DNA of 64,000 nt, from the NCBI RefSeq assembly GCF_901709675.1, contig NC_051094.1:3809001-3873000 (forward strand), written 5' to 3'. The stretch is from Syngnathus acus. Taxonomy: Eukaryota; Chordata; Actinopteri; Syngnathiformes; Syngnathidae. A model generated the notes under the pieces. The model made no database searches. It was not told where the DNA came from and was given only the letters and a program-made list of their open reading frames with translations. This document shows, in pieces, positions 22,227 through 42,136 of the stretch. Positions within the stretch are counted from its first letter, which is position 1, and each line of letters starts with the position of its first letter. The position numbers and the translations under genes are program-made.

Positions 22227-24777
22227 ATGGCTTCGTGCGAGGAGAACGAGCGACAACAAAAACAACTGGAAGTTGCTGGCAAGAGTCACATCGCGTTCTA
22301 CAACCAAGGTCTGTCCATTTGTACAATACATTTGATATTTTCGATATTAAAGAATAAAGGTATTCTCAGTGAACGTATTAATATCAATAAAATAAAAGCA
22401 ACTCAGGATAGTTTTACCCTGACCAACACTGGACTGTAACTGCGGCCGACGTCTTAAAGACGGTCTACAAATAGTTTTACTGCATAGATAAAGTTGATAG
22501 CCAAAAGATGCTAAATTAATGTGTTGTATTTGGTGAGAGTTACGTTGTCTAATTTCGCCTTTTACTGGCGTCATGTTGCGAGAGAAATTGATCAGTCGCG
22601 TAGATAGTGCTGGGGTGGGGGGTGTACTTTCTTAATGACCACAATACCCCCCATTGTTCATCCCGTAAAGCGTTCAGAATACCTCCAGTAAAACAGAAAA
22701 GAATTATTTGTACCTGAGGCGTTCATTTGTGAAACATATCTTGAATTAACATTGCCCGCTCCAACACTTACTCTAGCTTGTATCACAAAAGGTTTTACCG
22801 TGGAGAACAAAACTCCACCACTTCAGTGCATCTTTTTCGGGCAGTGTAGTTTCGTGTTAATCTCATTGCACTTGCTTGTGCCCTGCAGACGTCCAGCAGC
22901 TGATTGTCCATCATGAAGAAGTGTCCCCTCGCTCCAGTTTCGAGCAGGAGGATCCTCGGCCCCTTTGCATTAAGGAGGATGAAGATCCACTGCCGCTCAC
23001 CTTTCAAGAGGAAGAAACTGAGGAACAGCAAACTCATGTTGAAGACAAAGCGGAGGAGTCGCCACCACTGCGTATTAAAGACGAAGACAAGACGTATGAT
23101 GTCAGCAAGTTGCCGTCGACCGTCATCTGCGTCAAAGACGAACCACCCAAGCAGGCGAAGTGTCATCATCCTCGTCGAAAGGGAGATTGCTGTGGAGGGC
23201 CGTCGCCGTACAAACTCTTAGCTCCGCTGTCGGACAGCGACGACATGGAGAGTGACGCAAACTTCGAAGGTGACGACAAACAGTCCAACCATCGAGCAGC
23301 TTCGCAAACACTTGGAAAACGTTTGACCTGCTCAGAATGTGGTAAACCCTTCACATCAACCCTGGGTAGCCACACACCATCGCACATGAACGAAAAACAT
23401 CTCTGTTGCCCTTTGTGTGTGAAAACATTCTCTTTTAAGACACAAGTGGCACAACACATGAGAATCCTCACTGGGCAAAAACCATTCTGTTGCTCCGTTT
23501 GCAGTAAAACGTTCTCCAATCAGTCAAATATGGTAAAACACATCAGAACGCACACAGGAGAAAAACCCTACAGTTGCTCAGTGTGCGGTAAGAAATTCTC
23601 CCAAACGTCACACATGGTCACACATATGAAAATTCACACAGGAGAAAAGCCTTTTGGTTGCTCCATTTGTGGTAAACGATTCATACTGAAGCGAACCATG
23701 TTATCACACACGAGGATACACACAGGAGAAAAACCTTTTAGTTGTTCGGTTTGCGGTGAAACGTTTTCTCAAAAGCGTCAACTGGGGCAACACATGTCCG
23801 CGCACACAGGGGAACACCCCTTCACCTGTTCCGTTTGTGCAAAAACATTCACTCAAAAGCCAAATCTGGTATCACACATGCGAACACACACAGGAGAAAA
23901 ACCTTTCTGTTGCCCAGTTTGTGGCAAAACATTCTCCAATAAGTCCAACATGTCAAAACACATGAGAACGCACACAGGAGAGAAACCCTTTTGTTGCTCA
24001 TTGTGCGATAAAACATTCTCTCAAACGTCACACATGGCAACGCACATGAAAATGCACACAGGGGAAAAACCTTTTTCTTGCTCACTTTGTGAGAAAAGAT
24101 TTACTCTGAAGCGTAGTATGGTTGCGCACATGAGAACGCACACAGGTGAAAAACCCTTTCGCTGCCTCATTTGTGGAAAAGCGTTCTCTCAAAAGCGGCA
24201 ACTGGTACCACACATGAAAACACACACGGGAGAAAAACCCTTTTGTTGTTCATTCTGTGATAAAACATTCTCTCAGAAGTCACACATGGTGTCACATGTG
24301 AAAATACACACAGGAGAGAAACCTTACAGTTGCCCACTTTGTGGTCAAACATTCATTCAAAAACGTAGTTTGGTATTACACACAAGAACGCACACTGGGG
24401 AAAAACCCTTTCGTTGCACGTTGTGCACAAAGACGTTCTCTCATAAGTCCTGCGTGGCATCACACATGAGAATACACACGGGAGAAAAACCCTTTCGTTG
24501 CTCAGTGTGTGACCAGTCCTTCATTCAAAAACATAGTCTGACATCACACATGAGGACGCATACAGGAGAAAAACCATTCAATTGCTCCATTTGCGGTAAA
24601 GCATTCTCTCAAAAGCCACACCTGGCATCACACATGAGAACGCACACAGGAGAAAAACCTTTTGGTTGCTCAGTTTGTGGTAAAACATTCACCCACAAGT
24701 CCAACATGGTCAAACACATGAGAACACACACAAGAGAAAAAAGCTCGGTGAAAGTTGCGCTCACGGGGCCGATTTGA
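22227..24777 (+). CDS. C2H2 zinc-finger protein (gene J), 15 intact plus 2 degenerate fingers
   Basis: Exon 1 is 22227-22308 (MASCEENERQQKQLE..., donor CAAG|GTCTGT). Exon 2 is 22889-24777 (acceptor CCTGCAG, starting DVQQLIVHHEEV). The product is 656 aa. The acidic linker is followed by 17 finger units. Unit 1 has only 10 residues between Cys2 and His1, and unit 2 ends in Leu where the last His should be. Units 3-17 are canonical with TGEKP linkers. Units 3-6 and 8-11 match in order (SNQSNM/SNKSNM, SQTSHM, LKR, SQKRQL), showing a five-finger (about 420-bp) block duplication. The C-terminal tail is short and basic. A poly(A) signal AATAAA is at 24992. It is presumably a nuclear DNA-binding factor; the target is unknown. 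Confidence 0.9.
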
Positions 24778-24948
24778 CTGTACGCTTACGGACATGAAAC
24801 AACTGCAAGTGAATGTTCCTAAAAGTGTAGTCCTCTGCAATATTGCTGTATCCAAAACATTGTCATCATTTCAATGTTATTCTTCTCCAGGTCTGAAAAT
24901 TTCCTTCTAGCAATAGTGGTTTGGTGATTTTCCAAGTGTGGTACGCAA

Positions 24949-24962
24949 GCTCCCTCTGGTGG
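24949..24962 (-). promoter_or_regulatory. CTCF-like motif at the end of the zinc-finger cluster
   Basis: On the minus strand the sequence reads CCACCAGAGGGAGC, one mismatch from the CTCF core. It lies just after the last zinc-finger gene. Confidence 0.4.
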
Positions 24963-25178
24963 TAGATGAATGAATCACTGAATTCAATACAAATAAAATA
25001 TACTAAAAATATTAGAATGTTATGCAAGGCTGTTTACACTTTGTTTTTAATTCAGTACTGTGCATTTTTTACTTTTCATTGACTTGTTTCATTTTGTACA
25101 TCCACACACGCATGAGCTTGAAAAAGTAAATGTTTCGAGACGACAACGATCAATGGCGTGTACTCTGTCTAGTTCGGC

Positions 25179-25192
25179 CCTGTAGGTGGCAG
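25179..25192 (+). promoter_or_regulatory. CTCF-like motif upstream of zdhhc12
   Basis: CCTGTAGGTGGCAG differs from CCASYAGRKGGCRS at one position. Together with the oppositely oriented motif 220 bases away it flanks the border between the zinc-finger cluster and the conserved block. The interval 24778-25541 holds no gene. Confidence 0.4.
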
Positions 25193-25541
25193 TCATGCCC
25201 CATATATCAGGAGGTAAACTGCCGGAAAATAAATCATCCGTGACATTTGTCCTGCGCGAGTATCCGTACTAGAACACGGAAGCTGAAGCTTGGAGACGCT
25301 ACACCATGACGTTCACCTAAATTATGTCGCGTTTAACGTGTGCTAACGCTTTTACTCATTCCACGTAGCTTCTATATAACGAACCAGCTAAAAATGAAGG
25401 TTTCAAACAAGCTACCGTTAGGTTAGCAGTTGTATTTATGGTGTTTTAAGCGAGGGTTGTCGTTAGCTAACTGGCTTGCTAGCTAAGTGGCTAACGAATG
25501 AAAACCCATACAAATTTAGTTGATTACTTTTAGCTTGTAAC

Positions 25542-27092
25542 ATGGTTCAAAACATGTTCCGGACCGGTTTCCTGGTTCGGGCAACACACACCGTGTTGAC
25601 CTGGCTCATAACGCTGATTCTGTTTGTGCACAACACCGGTAAGTTGTTTTAAATGCGCACGAATTGGGTTGAAATACTTAAAAGTTGAGCTTTCCCTCTG
25701 TCCGTCTGGACGTATTGGTAGACAAATGGAGCGCACCCTCGCCAGAAACAACCTTATTTCTGACACCGGTTCTAGAACAGGTGCGCTCGATTTGCTCTTT
25801 CGACCGAGGAATTATATCAACGTTATTTTGTATTTTGGGCGCCCCAATACCAACCGAGTGGCCACAAATGAATGATTCCCCCTCGCCAACATGTCATTCC
25901 TTGGTCCATATGAAATAGATTGATAACTAATGACAAATGTATGAAATATTGCGTTAAATGGGGCTCTACTTTCTCTTGTGTTGAGATTTGCGCCAATGTG
26001 AGGAGCGCGGCGAGCTGACGGTTCCTGTGCTGTTCTTCCTGCTGGTGGTGTTGTCGGTGCTGTTGTACTTTGTCGTGTCTCTCATGGACCCTGGCTTTGT
26101 CCTCACCGACATTGTCAAGGTGACTTTATGGTGCACTAATGATGTTATGCATGTGTGAATAAAAAGTTTATTTCATGTGCATGTGTCATTTGCAGCCTGC
26201 AGATCTGGAAACCGAGTCCATGATGCCTCAGACTTCCACTTGCCGTCTGCGGCGTTGTGGCTTTTGCATGCTGCAGGTGAGAAACATTGCCAATAAAGAT
26301 AAAATAGAAATATAAAAAAGATTATTTCAATTAATGTCTTAATTTGGCTTGGCATAGCATATCTTAGCGTCGTGAAGGGTAGCATTTTACATTGTTAGTT
26401 TTAAGCTAACCGGATGTAACTTTAAAAAAGTGTAGTTTGAAATATAGTTTCACTTCCTGTATTTGTGTTTGTTTTGCGAGCAGCAGCCAATGAGAGCCAA
26501 GCACTGTCCAACGTGCTCTCGCTGCGTACGTCGCTTCGACCACCACTGCCCGTGGATCGAGAATTGCGTGGGTGAGCGCAATCACCGCTGGTTCGTGCTC
26601 TACCTGATGGTGCAGTTGCTGACTCTGCTCTGGGCGCTACAGGTCGCTATGTACGTCACTCACGCACGCACATTCATGAAAAAAACAATCGACAGATTAA
26701 CGTATTAGTAACTGCAGTCCTATATTGCACAAATGCATGTCAGCCAGTGATGCGTGCCTCTTGTGGGGTGTTCCAGCTCGGGCATTTCTCCCAGTCCCAC
26801 TTGGGAGTCGTGGTTCCGCTCCAACGGCTTTCTCTTGGCAGCGCTGTGCGTAGTGGGCGTGTTCTCGGCGGTGGTGTCGGTGCTGCTGGGCTGCCACATC
26901 TACCTGGTGGCCATCAACTGCACCACTTGGGAGTTTATGTCCCGCCACCGCATCGCATACCTGAGGGAGTGCGGCGATGACGACAGCCCCTTCGACCGCG
27001 GCGTCCTCTGCAACTTGTGGGACTTCTTCTGCGTGTGCGGAGCCGTGACCTGGGAGCAGGTCTACCACAGGAAACCCCAGAATCCCGTTTGA
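25542..27092 (+). CDS. zdhhc12: Palmitoyltransferase ZDHHC12
   Basis: Five exons: 25542-25638, 25986-26119, 26196-26276, 26487-26650, 26777-27092; all phases agree; 263 aa. This is a DHHC S-acyltransferase, a multipass membrane enzyme of the Golgi/ER that attaches palmitate to protein cysteines. Visible features, in order, are an N-terminal hydrophobic segment ([14 protein letters not shown]), a second membrane segment followed by the DPG motif (SLMDPGF), a Cys-rich domain with [12 protein letters not shown] holding the catalytic DHHC, two further hydrophobic segments, and the TTxE-type motif TTWEF. Length and order match mammalian ZDHHC12, and it adjoins pkn3 as in human 9q34. The exon 4 acceptor is a CAGCAG tandem, so an extra Gln (start 26484) is possible. 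It is tail to tail with pkn3. Confidence 0.95.
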
Positions 27093-27423
27093 GCGCCCTC
27101 AAGTCCAGAGCCGGGACTCCGGGATGCTCACGACTTTAACGACTAGAGATTCTCACGTTACTTTTATTCGAAAGCACAGTGCAGGTTCTGGCCTACCTGA
27201 ATCGGCCAGCTCAATCAGACACGAAGTAGTCGTTCAGGCCAGCTGGATGAAGTCAGAGTTGGTTCCTCTTGTTACGTGAACCTTATTTTCAAACCCAACA
27301 CACATTCTGATAAAACTGAAGTCAGCAGTTCAATTACACAGGAACTGTATCGAGCAAACAGGAAGTAGCCGAACCCAGGAGGAAGTAGATGAACCAAACA
27401 GGAAGTACACAGGAGCAGCAGGA

Positions 27424-27620
27424 TTGATCACTTGTGAAGCGCTTTTCTACCTTTGGTACTCAAAGTGCTTCACACTGCTTCCTTGTAAACTTGATGATGA
27501 TATGCCATCGGGAGCAACCGGGGGTTCAGTGACTCACTCAAAGACACTTCGGCATGGTCACAATGGCCGCGGTTGGGAGGCCACGGCTCTACGGCTGAGC
27601 CATGCTGCCCCAGAAGTAGA
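27424..27620. repeat. Probable dispersed teleost repeat fragment
   Basis: Phrases such as AGCGCTTTTCTACCTTTGG, CTCAAAGTGCTTCACAC and GGCCACGGCTCTACGGCTGA resemble a diverged copy of a common fish repeat. It lies between zdhhc12 and pkn3. The rest of 27093-28088 has a poly-T run near 27800 and no gene. Confidence 0.5.
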
Positions 27621-28088
27621 TGAACAAGACACGCCAGTCAGAGACCAAGCAGTAAGTGTGTGTATGTATTTATTGAGGACAAGACGCCCAAAAAACAATG
27701 AGGTTGTGTTGTCGTTTACAGTCATTTGTTTATTCACACATGTAGCATTAATAGCAGTTTATAACAGTCAGCTAGGTTCCTTCCCGTGTTACCCCTTTTT
27801 TTTTTTTGGCATACCGAGACCATCACGAGGAATGTCGACATTTGACATATTTGAAATTTGAGCATGTCAGCTGTGTACTCTGATGATTAAATGACTTTCT
27901 AGTTTGCAGTATGGCTCTATTAGCATTTCTATGGCTTTTTTAATTGCTATTTTGAAACAAAGCTAACCAGGTACCATGCAGGAGTCATGGGAGTCATCCT
28001 GTGCGGTCACGGCAGTGGGCGGCACTCATCACAGTCAAGCGGTGACAGGAAGTGGCTCGGGGATCGCTTGGTCGCCTGCAAATAAGGG

Positions 28089-33739
<5,651 letters not shown>

Positions 33740-34482
33740 CTGGGGACCAGCCAGTTCAGGACACACAAAGGAAGGTGTCTCATGAAGTCAAGATTTGCTT
33801 TCAGGTACAATCCTTAAACTGGAATTACCTCATCCAATAGCTTTTTCGTTGTGTTTGATTTGTCAATCAGGTCTTACGTTGCTAAGCTACAGGTATCTTC
33901 TAACTGCCTTTCAGGTACCGTATGAAAGTGTCAATTTCCTTCCACTATGTATCTTTTACTCCCATTTTAAATCAAAATCGGGTCTTGCGTAACTTTCAGG
34001 CGCTGTCTGAAAACATTCTTGCGTTGTCGGTCAGTTCTCCATACAAGTCTCGATTTACGGAAGGCCGGAAATCGTAACTTTTCTCAACTGAATGTCTAAT
34101 CATTGCATCTATCAATCTGTCAACCGATCAAGCTCTGCTGTGGCCTTCAGGGACAGTCTTAAATGATAGTTTTCCTCACGCAAAATTGTTTGATTACCTT
34201 TTTATCCTTCCAACAAGACTTGTACTGCCATTAGTGACAGTCCCAAATCGTAGTTGACCGAATCAGGAACAATCCAAAATCGTAACTTTGCTTGCAATGG
34301 TTTCATTTCATCTCTCAATCAAGTCTTTTAGCTCCTTTGGGAACTGTCTGAAATCGTGATTTTGCCCTTAAATAAACACTGACACACAGACACACACACA
34401 CACACAAATGGACACAAAATGTCATACGTAATAAGAAGAACGTGTGTATGGATAGCCCACCTCTTAGTGTTGTTGTTCTTGA

Positions 34483-34638
34483 CTAAGAATGTGTCATCAT
34501 CCTCCGACAGAACAGTCCTGCCTCTCCACCTTCACTCTCCTTGAAAGCCTCCTCCTCCCCTTCCTCCTCCTCCTCCTCCTCTTCCACTTCCATCCCGTCT
34601 GCCTCCTCGCATCCCGCCGCATCCGCTTCCTGCTGCAT
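34483..34638 (-). other. Small Glu-rich open frame upstream of pkn3
   Basis: An ATG at 34638 opens 51 codons ending at a TAG (34485-34483). The product begins MQQEADAAGCEEADG and contains eight consecutive Glu. It lies on the pkn3 strand about 750 bases upstream of the first recognised pkn3 exon and has a possible phase-1 donor (GAAG|GTGGAG). It could be the true first coding exon, a 5' UTR feature or chance: a GAGGAG repeat gives Glu runs for free. It does not resemble HR1a. Confidence 0.3.
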
Positions 34639-35092
34639 CTGACAACACTGCCAAAGCTAATCTGCTCCCCTTGAGGGAGAGGAGGAGGAGGAGGAGGGAG
34701 CGCAGGAGGAGGAGTGAGGAAGGGAGGGAGGAGTTCTGCAGGGTGCCATCACTGATCTGGGCTCGGTCGGAGTTCACGTGTTCACATGCAGATAGGCCAG
34801 CAAATGATGGGATAACTCATTAGCGACACCCTCTAATGGCAGAGCAGCAACACAAAAAAAACCACTACTAATAGGAATATAATTCTCATTTTGGATTTTG
34901 ACGAACCAGAAACATGTATGAAGCTGTGGAAAATGTTTATTTTATTGTAATATGGTTTTATGAAGTGTCTATGTAAACACACACACACGTACACACAATA
35001 AAACCATAGAATTAGAATTTAAGGAATTAAACTGTGCCTCAGGTTGCAGTAGTTTTAATGGTTTTGTGCTGGGCCTTGCGGTGTGTGCACGT

Positions 35093-35111
35093 TGGCCACC
35101 AGGGGGCAGTA
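35093..35111 (+). promoter_or_regulatory. Strong CTCF-like motif between pkn3 and set
   Basis: TGGCCACCAGGGGGCAGTA matches the CTCF core CCASYAGRKGGCRS at every position. It lies between two divergently transcribed genes. Occupancy is not shown by sequence. Confidence 0.55.
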
Positions 35112-36659
35112 AAATACAAGTATGTACCATTCTTCAAAGTTGATGAAACAGAAAATCGTCGCGACGTAGCAGCAAATAACAATGGGGGTTTTTTTTCAAA
35201 CAAATTTTAATCAAATTTACTTTGGTGCAATTGTTCTGTTGAACGTTTATGTGCGAAACAGCAGAATTGCAGAATTTTAAAGTCCTTTTTTCTCCCACGT
35301 TCAAGTTATTTTTAAGAACCAATTGCTTAAAGCGTCCCTTCGGGGACAGCCTGAAGCCATAGCAAACGAAGTATTACGGTGATGTATTTTGCCACATTTT
35401 GTTGTTTCTATTCTAACGGCATAGATAATCATAAAGTCAAGAGAGGAAACAGGCATGGTTTGTTTATGTATAGGCCAAAATATGACCACTTGTGTCTGAA
35501 AATGTCATTTTATCTAGTTGGTCGGGCGTGACTATCACGGACAGCCTGAAATCATAACCATCATGCCGATTTGTGCAGTAATCTAACATATTTTTCTACA
35601 TCTTGGTGAAACTAATTGAAGTTAGTTTTTAAAAGTCATTGTAGGAAGTGGTAGGAAGCGTGACATGTTTTAAAGTCGCTACTTCAAAGCCTCTTTATAG
35701 TTGGCTGATCAAATGTGGCCTTCACGGACAACCTCAAAGCACAGGCACCTCTGAATTTGAACTTTAGCGTAAGTAACGGGCTGTATGAGCACGTGGAAAG
35801 TGACTGACGAATATAATTAACGTGACCACTTTAAAACTACAAAGTCTTTTTACAATTAGGCTTTAAATGCAGCCCGCGGCTGACAAGCGCCCTTAAGAAG
35901 CTTAAAGGGTGGCACCGGCAGGGATCAAGTCGATAAAAGACACGTTTGACCCAAGGAGGTTGACTTGGCGGGGGGGGGGGGGGGAGCGTCGGCCATTCCA
36001 TTGGGTGCGATTTGACCGGGTCGAAGGATGCTCGGATGGTGCCCTATTTTGAGAGGCGGAGTTTGCCAGACCTCGCTGGTGGGCAGGCGGCAGCAGCGAG
36101 TGGGAGGCGGGCTCGTGAGGCTTCTGATAGTTGTGCGCGATACTAAAACATTTGCTATCGATCCGATCCCACACCGTCTACGTCTACCCATCGTTATTCG
36201 TAATTTATGACAATTTTGATGTTTGCTTAATATTTTTGCTTCATTCATGATGACATGATGACTTTATTTACTTGTGTTATGATTAAAAAAAATCCCTGAC
36301 AGTTTTGGGGTTATATGATTATTATCGGTATATAGAAAACATGTATTTTCAGAATAAAAAAAATATTTGTGCAGGAAAAAAAGAGCAGAGAAACTCTTTA
36401 CATACATTGTCAATATTTTAGTTAAGCGCATAAAATCCTCACTCAGGAAAAAAAAAAGGTAAAACTACTAAGACAAATAACTTCATGTCCCTTTCTGAGC
36501 CACTTATCCTACAAATGATCAGCAGAAGCTGAGGGCAGTCAGATAACTAAAAATGACAAGTCAAACTGTTTTGATCAAAGTTTAATTTTGGAATGAATTA
36601 CAATTCATTGTAATACCAACTTTATGATGACTGGTATCCGTCAATATCAAGCGCAACGT

Positions 36660-36895
36660 TGTAATCGACGTTTTGTATCGATCCCAGCAGCGCCTCCTAT
36701 CTTACTTTGTGCGAGCTCGTCCTCGTTCACTCACATTGTGTGTGCGCGCACGCCAGCAGCACGTTGGTGGCTTCCCCCCCCCTCATCTCGCCTCAACTTT
36801 ACGCCCATTGAGTCGCGCTCTCGCTCTCTCTCGAGAACAGAACCCCCTGCAACCCCGACCCGGCTTCTTATTATTTGCTCCCCTCGCGACCAACC
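36660..36895 (+). promoter_or_regulatory. CpG-rich set promoter/5' UTR
   Basis: The sequence just upstream of the set ATG changes from AT-rich to CpG-rich, with GTGCGCGCACGC, alternating CTCTCG and a palindromic TCTCGAGA. CpG density continues into intron 1. No TATA box was seen. The call is by composition and position. Confidence 0.5.
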
Positions 36896-39770
<2,875 letters not shown>

Positions 39771-40437
39771 AAAGCCCGGGCGTGTCCTCCTCACCTTTCT
39801 AGTCCCCATTTGCTTTATCAATTCATGTTCGGGAGCAAAGGTTTATTTTTGCTGTTCATTTTGTTTTTGTCGTTGTTTTATTAAGTACATGCGTGCGCTT
39901 CATTTTTGACATTCGGACGCCCCCTCCTTCTCCTCCTTCACCCGCGGGTTCCGTTTCGATCTCTAAGAAAAGGCCGGCGGCACTTTTTCCTCCCCCAATT
40001 GTGAGTATACGTACCAACACAAACAACCCTTGGGGTTCATCTCTCCTTGCTCTCTTGTTGAAGATATTACGTAATAAAAAAAATAGAATTGTAGAATTTG
40101 AAGACACTTCCCACAGATGTGCTCCTGTTTTCAGGTGTGGTAAGAAGCCATGGTGTAGTCACCTTAGCACTAGAAGACCTCATTCTCTTTTTTTTTTTAT
40201 TTTTATTTTTTTTTTTTTACTTTTCATTTTTGGAAGATTTTTTTTACCCCCAACAGCTCATTCCTTTCATGCTAAGAGGGAGGGGAGGCATGTTGGCTAC
40301 TAGTATGGGGGGGGCTAAGTGCACGGGGAGGGGGGTGTAAGATTCGTTATTTTGACACCATTTCTATGGGACTTATTTTTTTGTTGTTTTCATTGTATTG
40401 TTTTACAGATATCCATGGAATTTGAAATGACATTTTT

Positions 40438-40443
40438 AATAAA
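40438..40443 (+). terminator. Likely poly(A) signal of set
   Basis: AATAAA about 670 bases after the set stop codon, followed by A-rich sequence. The intervening 3' UTR contains poly-T stretches. This is the clearest signal before odf2. Confidence 0.5.
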
Positions 40444-40706
40444 GAACAAAATGGGAAAAAAAAGCTTGTAAATTTTGGCCCCCACAATGGTCACTTCATG
40501 GATATTTAAAAGAAAAAACAGCTTCACCTTTTTTTCCGCTTGGCAGTGGGGAAAGAAACTGTTTGAGGTGTAAACTTACTTTTTGATTCAATAATAAAAT
40601 GTTCATGTGTATATACCTGTGTGTGGGAGTGTTCAAACACAGTAGGTCATCTGATGAAGGAACTTGGAGTGATCTGCAGGCTGGAGGCAAAGTTTTCTCT
40701 TTGCAG

Positions 40707-40769
40707 GCGATCTACGATGAGACCTTGAACATGAACGGTGTGACGGTGATGGGACAAGAGCTCGCCTGG
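40707..40769 (+). other. Orphan exon-like segment between set and odf2
   Basis: A strong acceptor (TTTTCTCTTTGCAG) precedes 21 open codons (start AIYDETLNMNG) and a possible donor CCTG|GTAGGC; read on, the frame stops at TAG (40772). Codon content looks exon-like, with no low complexity. I do not recognise the peptide and found no partner exon. It may be a relic of a lost gene, an alternative exon or chance. Confidence 0.3.
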
Positions 40770-41089
40770 TAGGCCCAATTTAGAACAACAGCTGCTCAGC
40801 TACAAGATCACTTTGGGGTGCAATAACTTCCATCCGTTAATATTTAAAAAATGTTTCGGTTTTATAAAATAGTAACTTTGTTTTTGAAATGTCTATTTTT
40901 TGCAGGTTAAAATACAAACCTGACCTGAATGCAGTTTCCCCCCTAAAAAATCTTAAATCAAACTTTGGATAAGACTTTTTGAGTTACTTTAAAAACAATT
41001 TTCTGTCGTCATCGTTCCAGTTTGTGTTATACTCAAGGACAGTCTAATTTTGTTTAATCTTTTTGAAATAATCCCATTAATACTACATG

Positions 41090-41395
41090 CACTACACCGC
41101 GGGCATATGGCCCCGGGAACCAGGAGAAGTGCCTCCCTGCAGGCCATGTTCCCCCTGCGGAAGGTGACCACTTCAACCTGAAGGCCATGTGGGTTCTAAC
41201 ATCTGTACGTGTAATCGCCGACCCAAGATTAGCGTGGTTGCGGCCGGACAACGCCATGCGGTGATGGTTACCCGAGCCGGAGGCCAGCTTGTGTCCGTAT
41301 GCCCCACACAGAATGAGGGCATCGGCGCTTCCCCTTTGTGTCGACACACTACGCGGCTGGCTGGCACACGGCGGCCACAAGTAGCATTATTTTCC
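41090..41395. other. GC-rich island of unknown origin
   Basis: About 300 bases of balanced, CpG-containing sequence sit abruptly within AT-rich DNA. Both strands have long open frames (minus 41054-41380; plus 41189-41404). I do not recognise either product. It could be an insertion or transposon piece. Nothing else is seen from 40773 to the odf2 promoter. Confidence 0.4.
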
Positions 41396-42066
41396 ATTTT
41401 TTGATCATCTTGATGATCACCTCAGTGCGACGCAATCTTTAGCGCATGGATACACCTGCCGACAAGATGCAAGCTTGGCAACTTTTTTTTTTCTTAGCGT
41501 GGACAACCGCATTCTCGAGGCAAATGACCGTCTCGGAAATGCTTTGGTCCGTTTAAAACGATGTGTTTGGTCACAGCACGTTATGTACAGGGTTAAGAAA
41601 CATCCACTCTGATTTATAACATTTGTGGATTTTGAGCGATTTTCTCTACGATGCTTTTTATGCTCGGTCATACCCGGAAACGCGACCATTTTCCCCTTAT
41701 CTTTATTTAACATTGTCAACGTTTACATAAACAAAATAGGCAAACATACATAAAATAAAAGTGAAGCAAAAATAACCAAATAAAAAAAGCAAAAACACGA
41801 CTGAAAATTGAAAAGAATGAACGACCATTTCGTTTTCGTTAACTGCGTATATTGAAACATGTTTTAATTTGATTCTACAGCTCTTTCCGGAAAAGCGCCC
41901 GCGCTCTTTTTGGAACCGGAATTTTTGAATAATATGGAAATAGCCACAATTAATCCCAAGTTTCTGTTTTTTTTATATTACCATTTTAAATTTAACAGGG
42001 TGCGTTTCAAAACCCAAGCGTCGCTCAGTGTAGGGGTAACTACGAGCAACAGCAATCAAACCTCTG

Positions 42067-42136
42067 CCAATCACCGAGCCTGACTCTTGAAATAGCCCAA
42101 TCAGAATGCGCATATGTTATACCGCACAACCAATCA
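42067..42136 (+). promoter_or_regulatory. Triple CCAAT-box promoter of odf2
   Basis: CCAATCA occurs at 42067, 42097 and 42130, spaced 30 and 33 bases, about 180-250 bases upstream of the odf2 ATG. Regularly spaced CCAAT boxes are typical of NF-Y-driven, cell-cycle-type promoters. An ETS-like TTCCGGAA lies further upstream, near 41886. Confidence 0.6.

Larger units (their letters stand above)
33980..35740. repeat. Degenerate recurring motif between pkn3 and set
   Basis: A short unit like GGACAGTCTGAAATCGTAA recurs at about 34065, 34155, 34230, 34270, 34345, 35345, 35540 and 35725, with variable spacing and many substitutions. It looks like an old, decayed minisatellite or repeat family. No gene is seen here except the small acidic ORF at 34483-34638. 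Confidence 0.5.
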
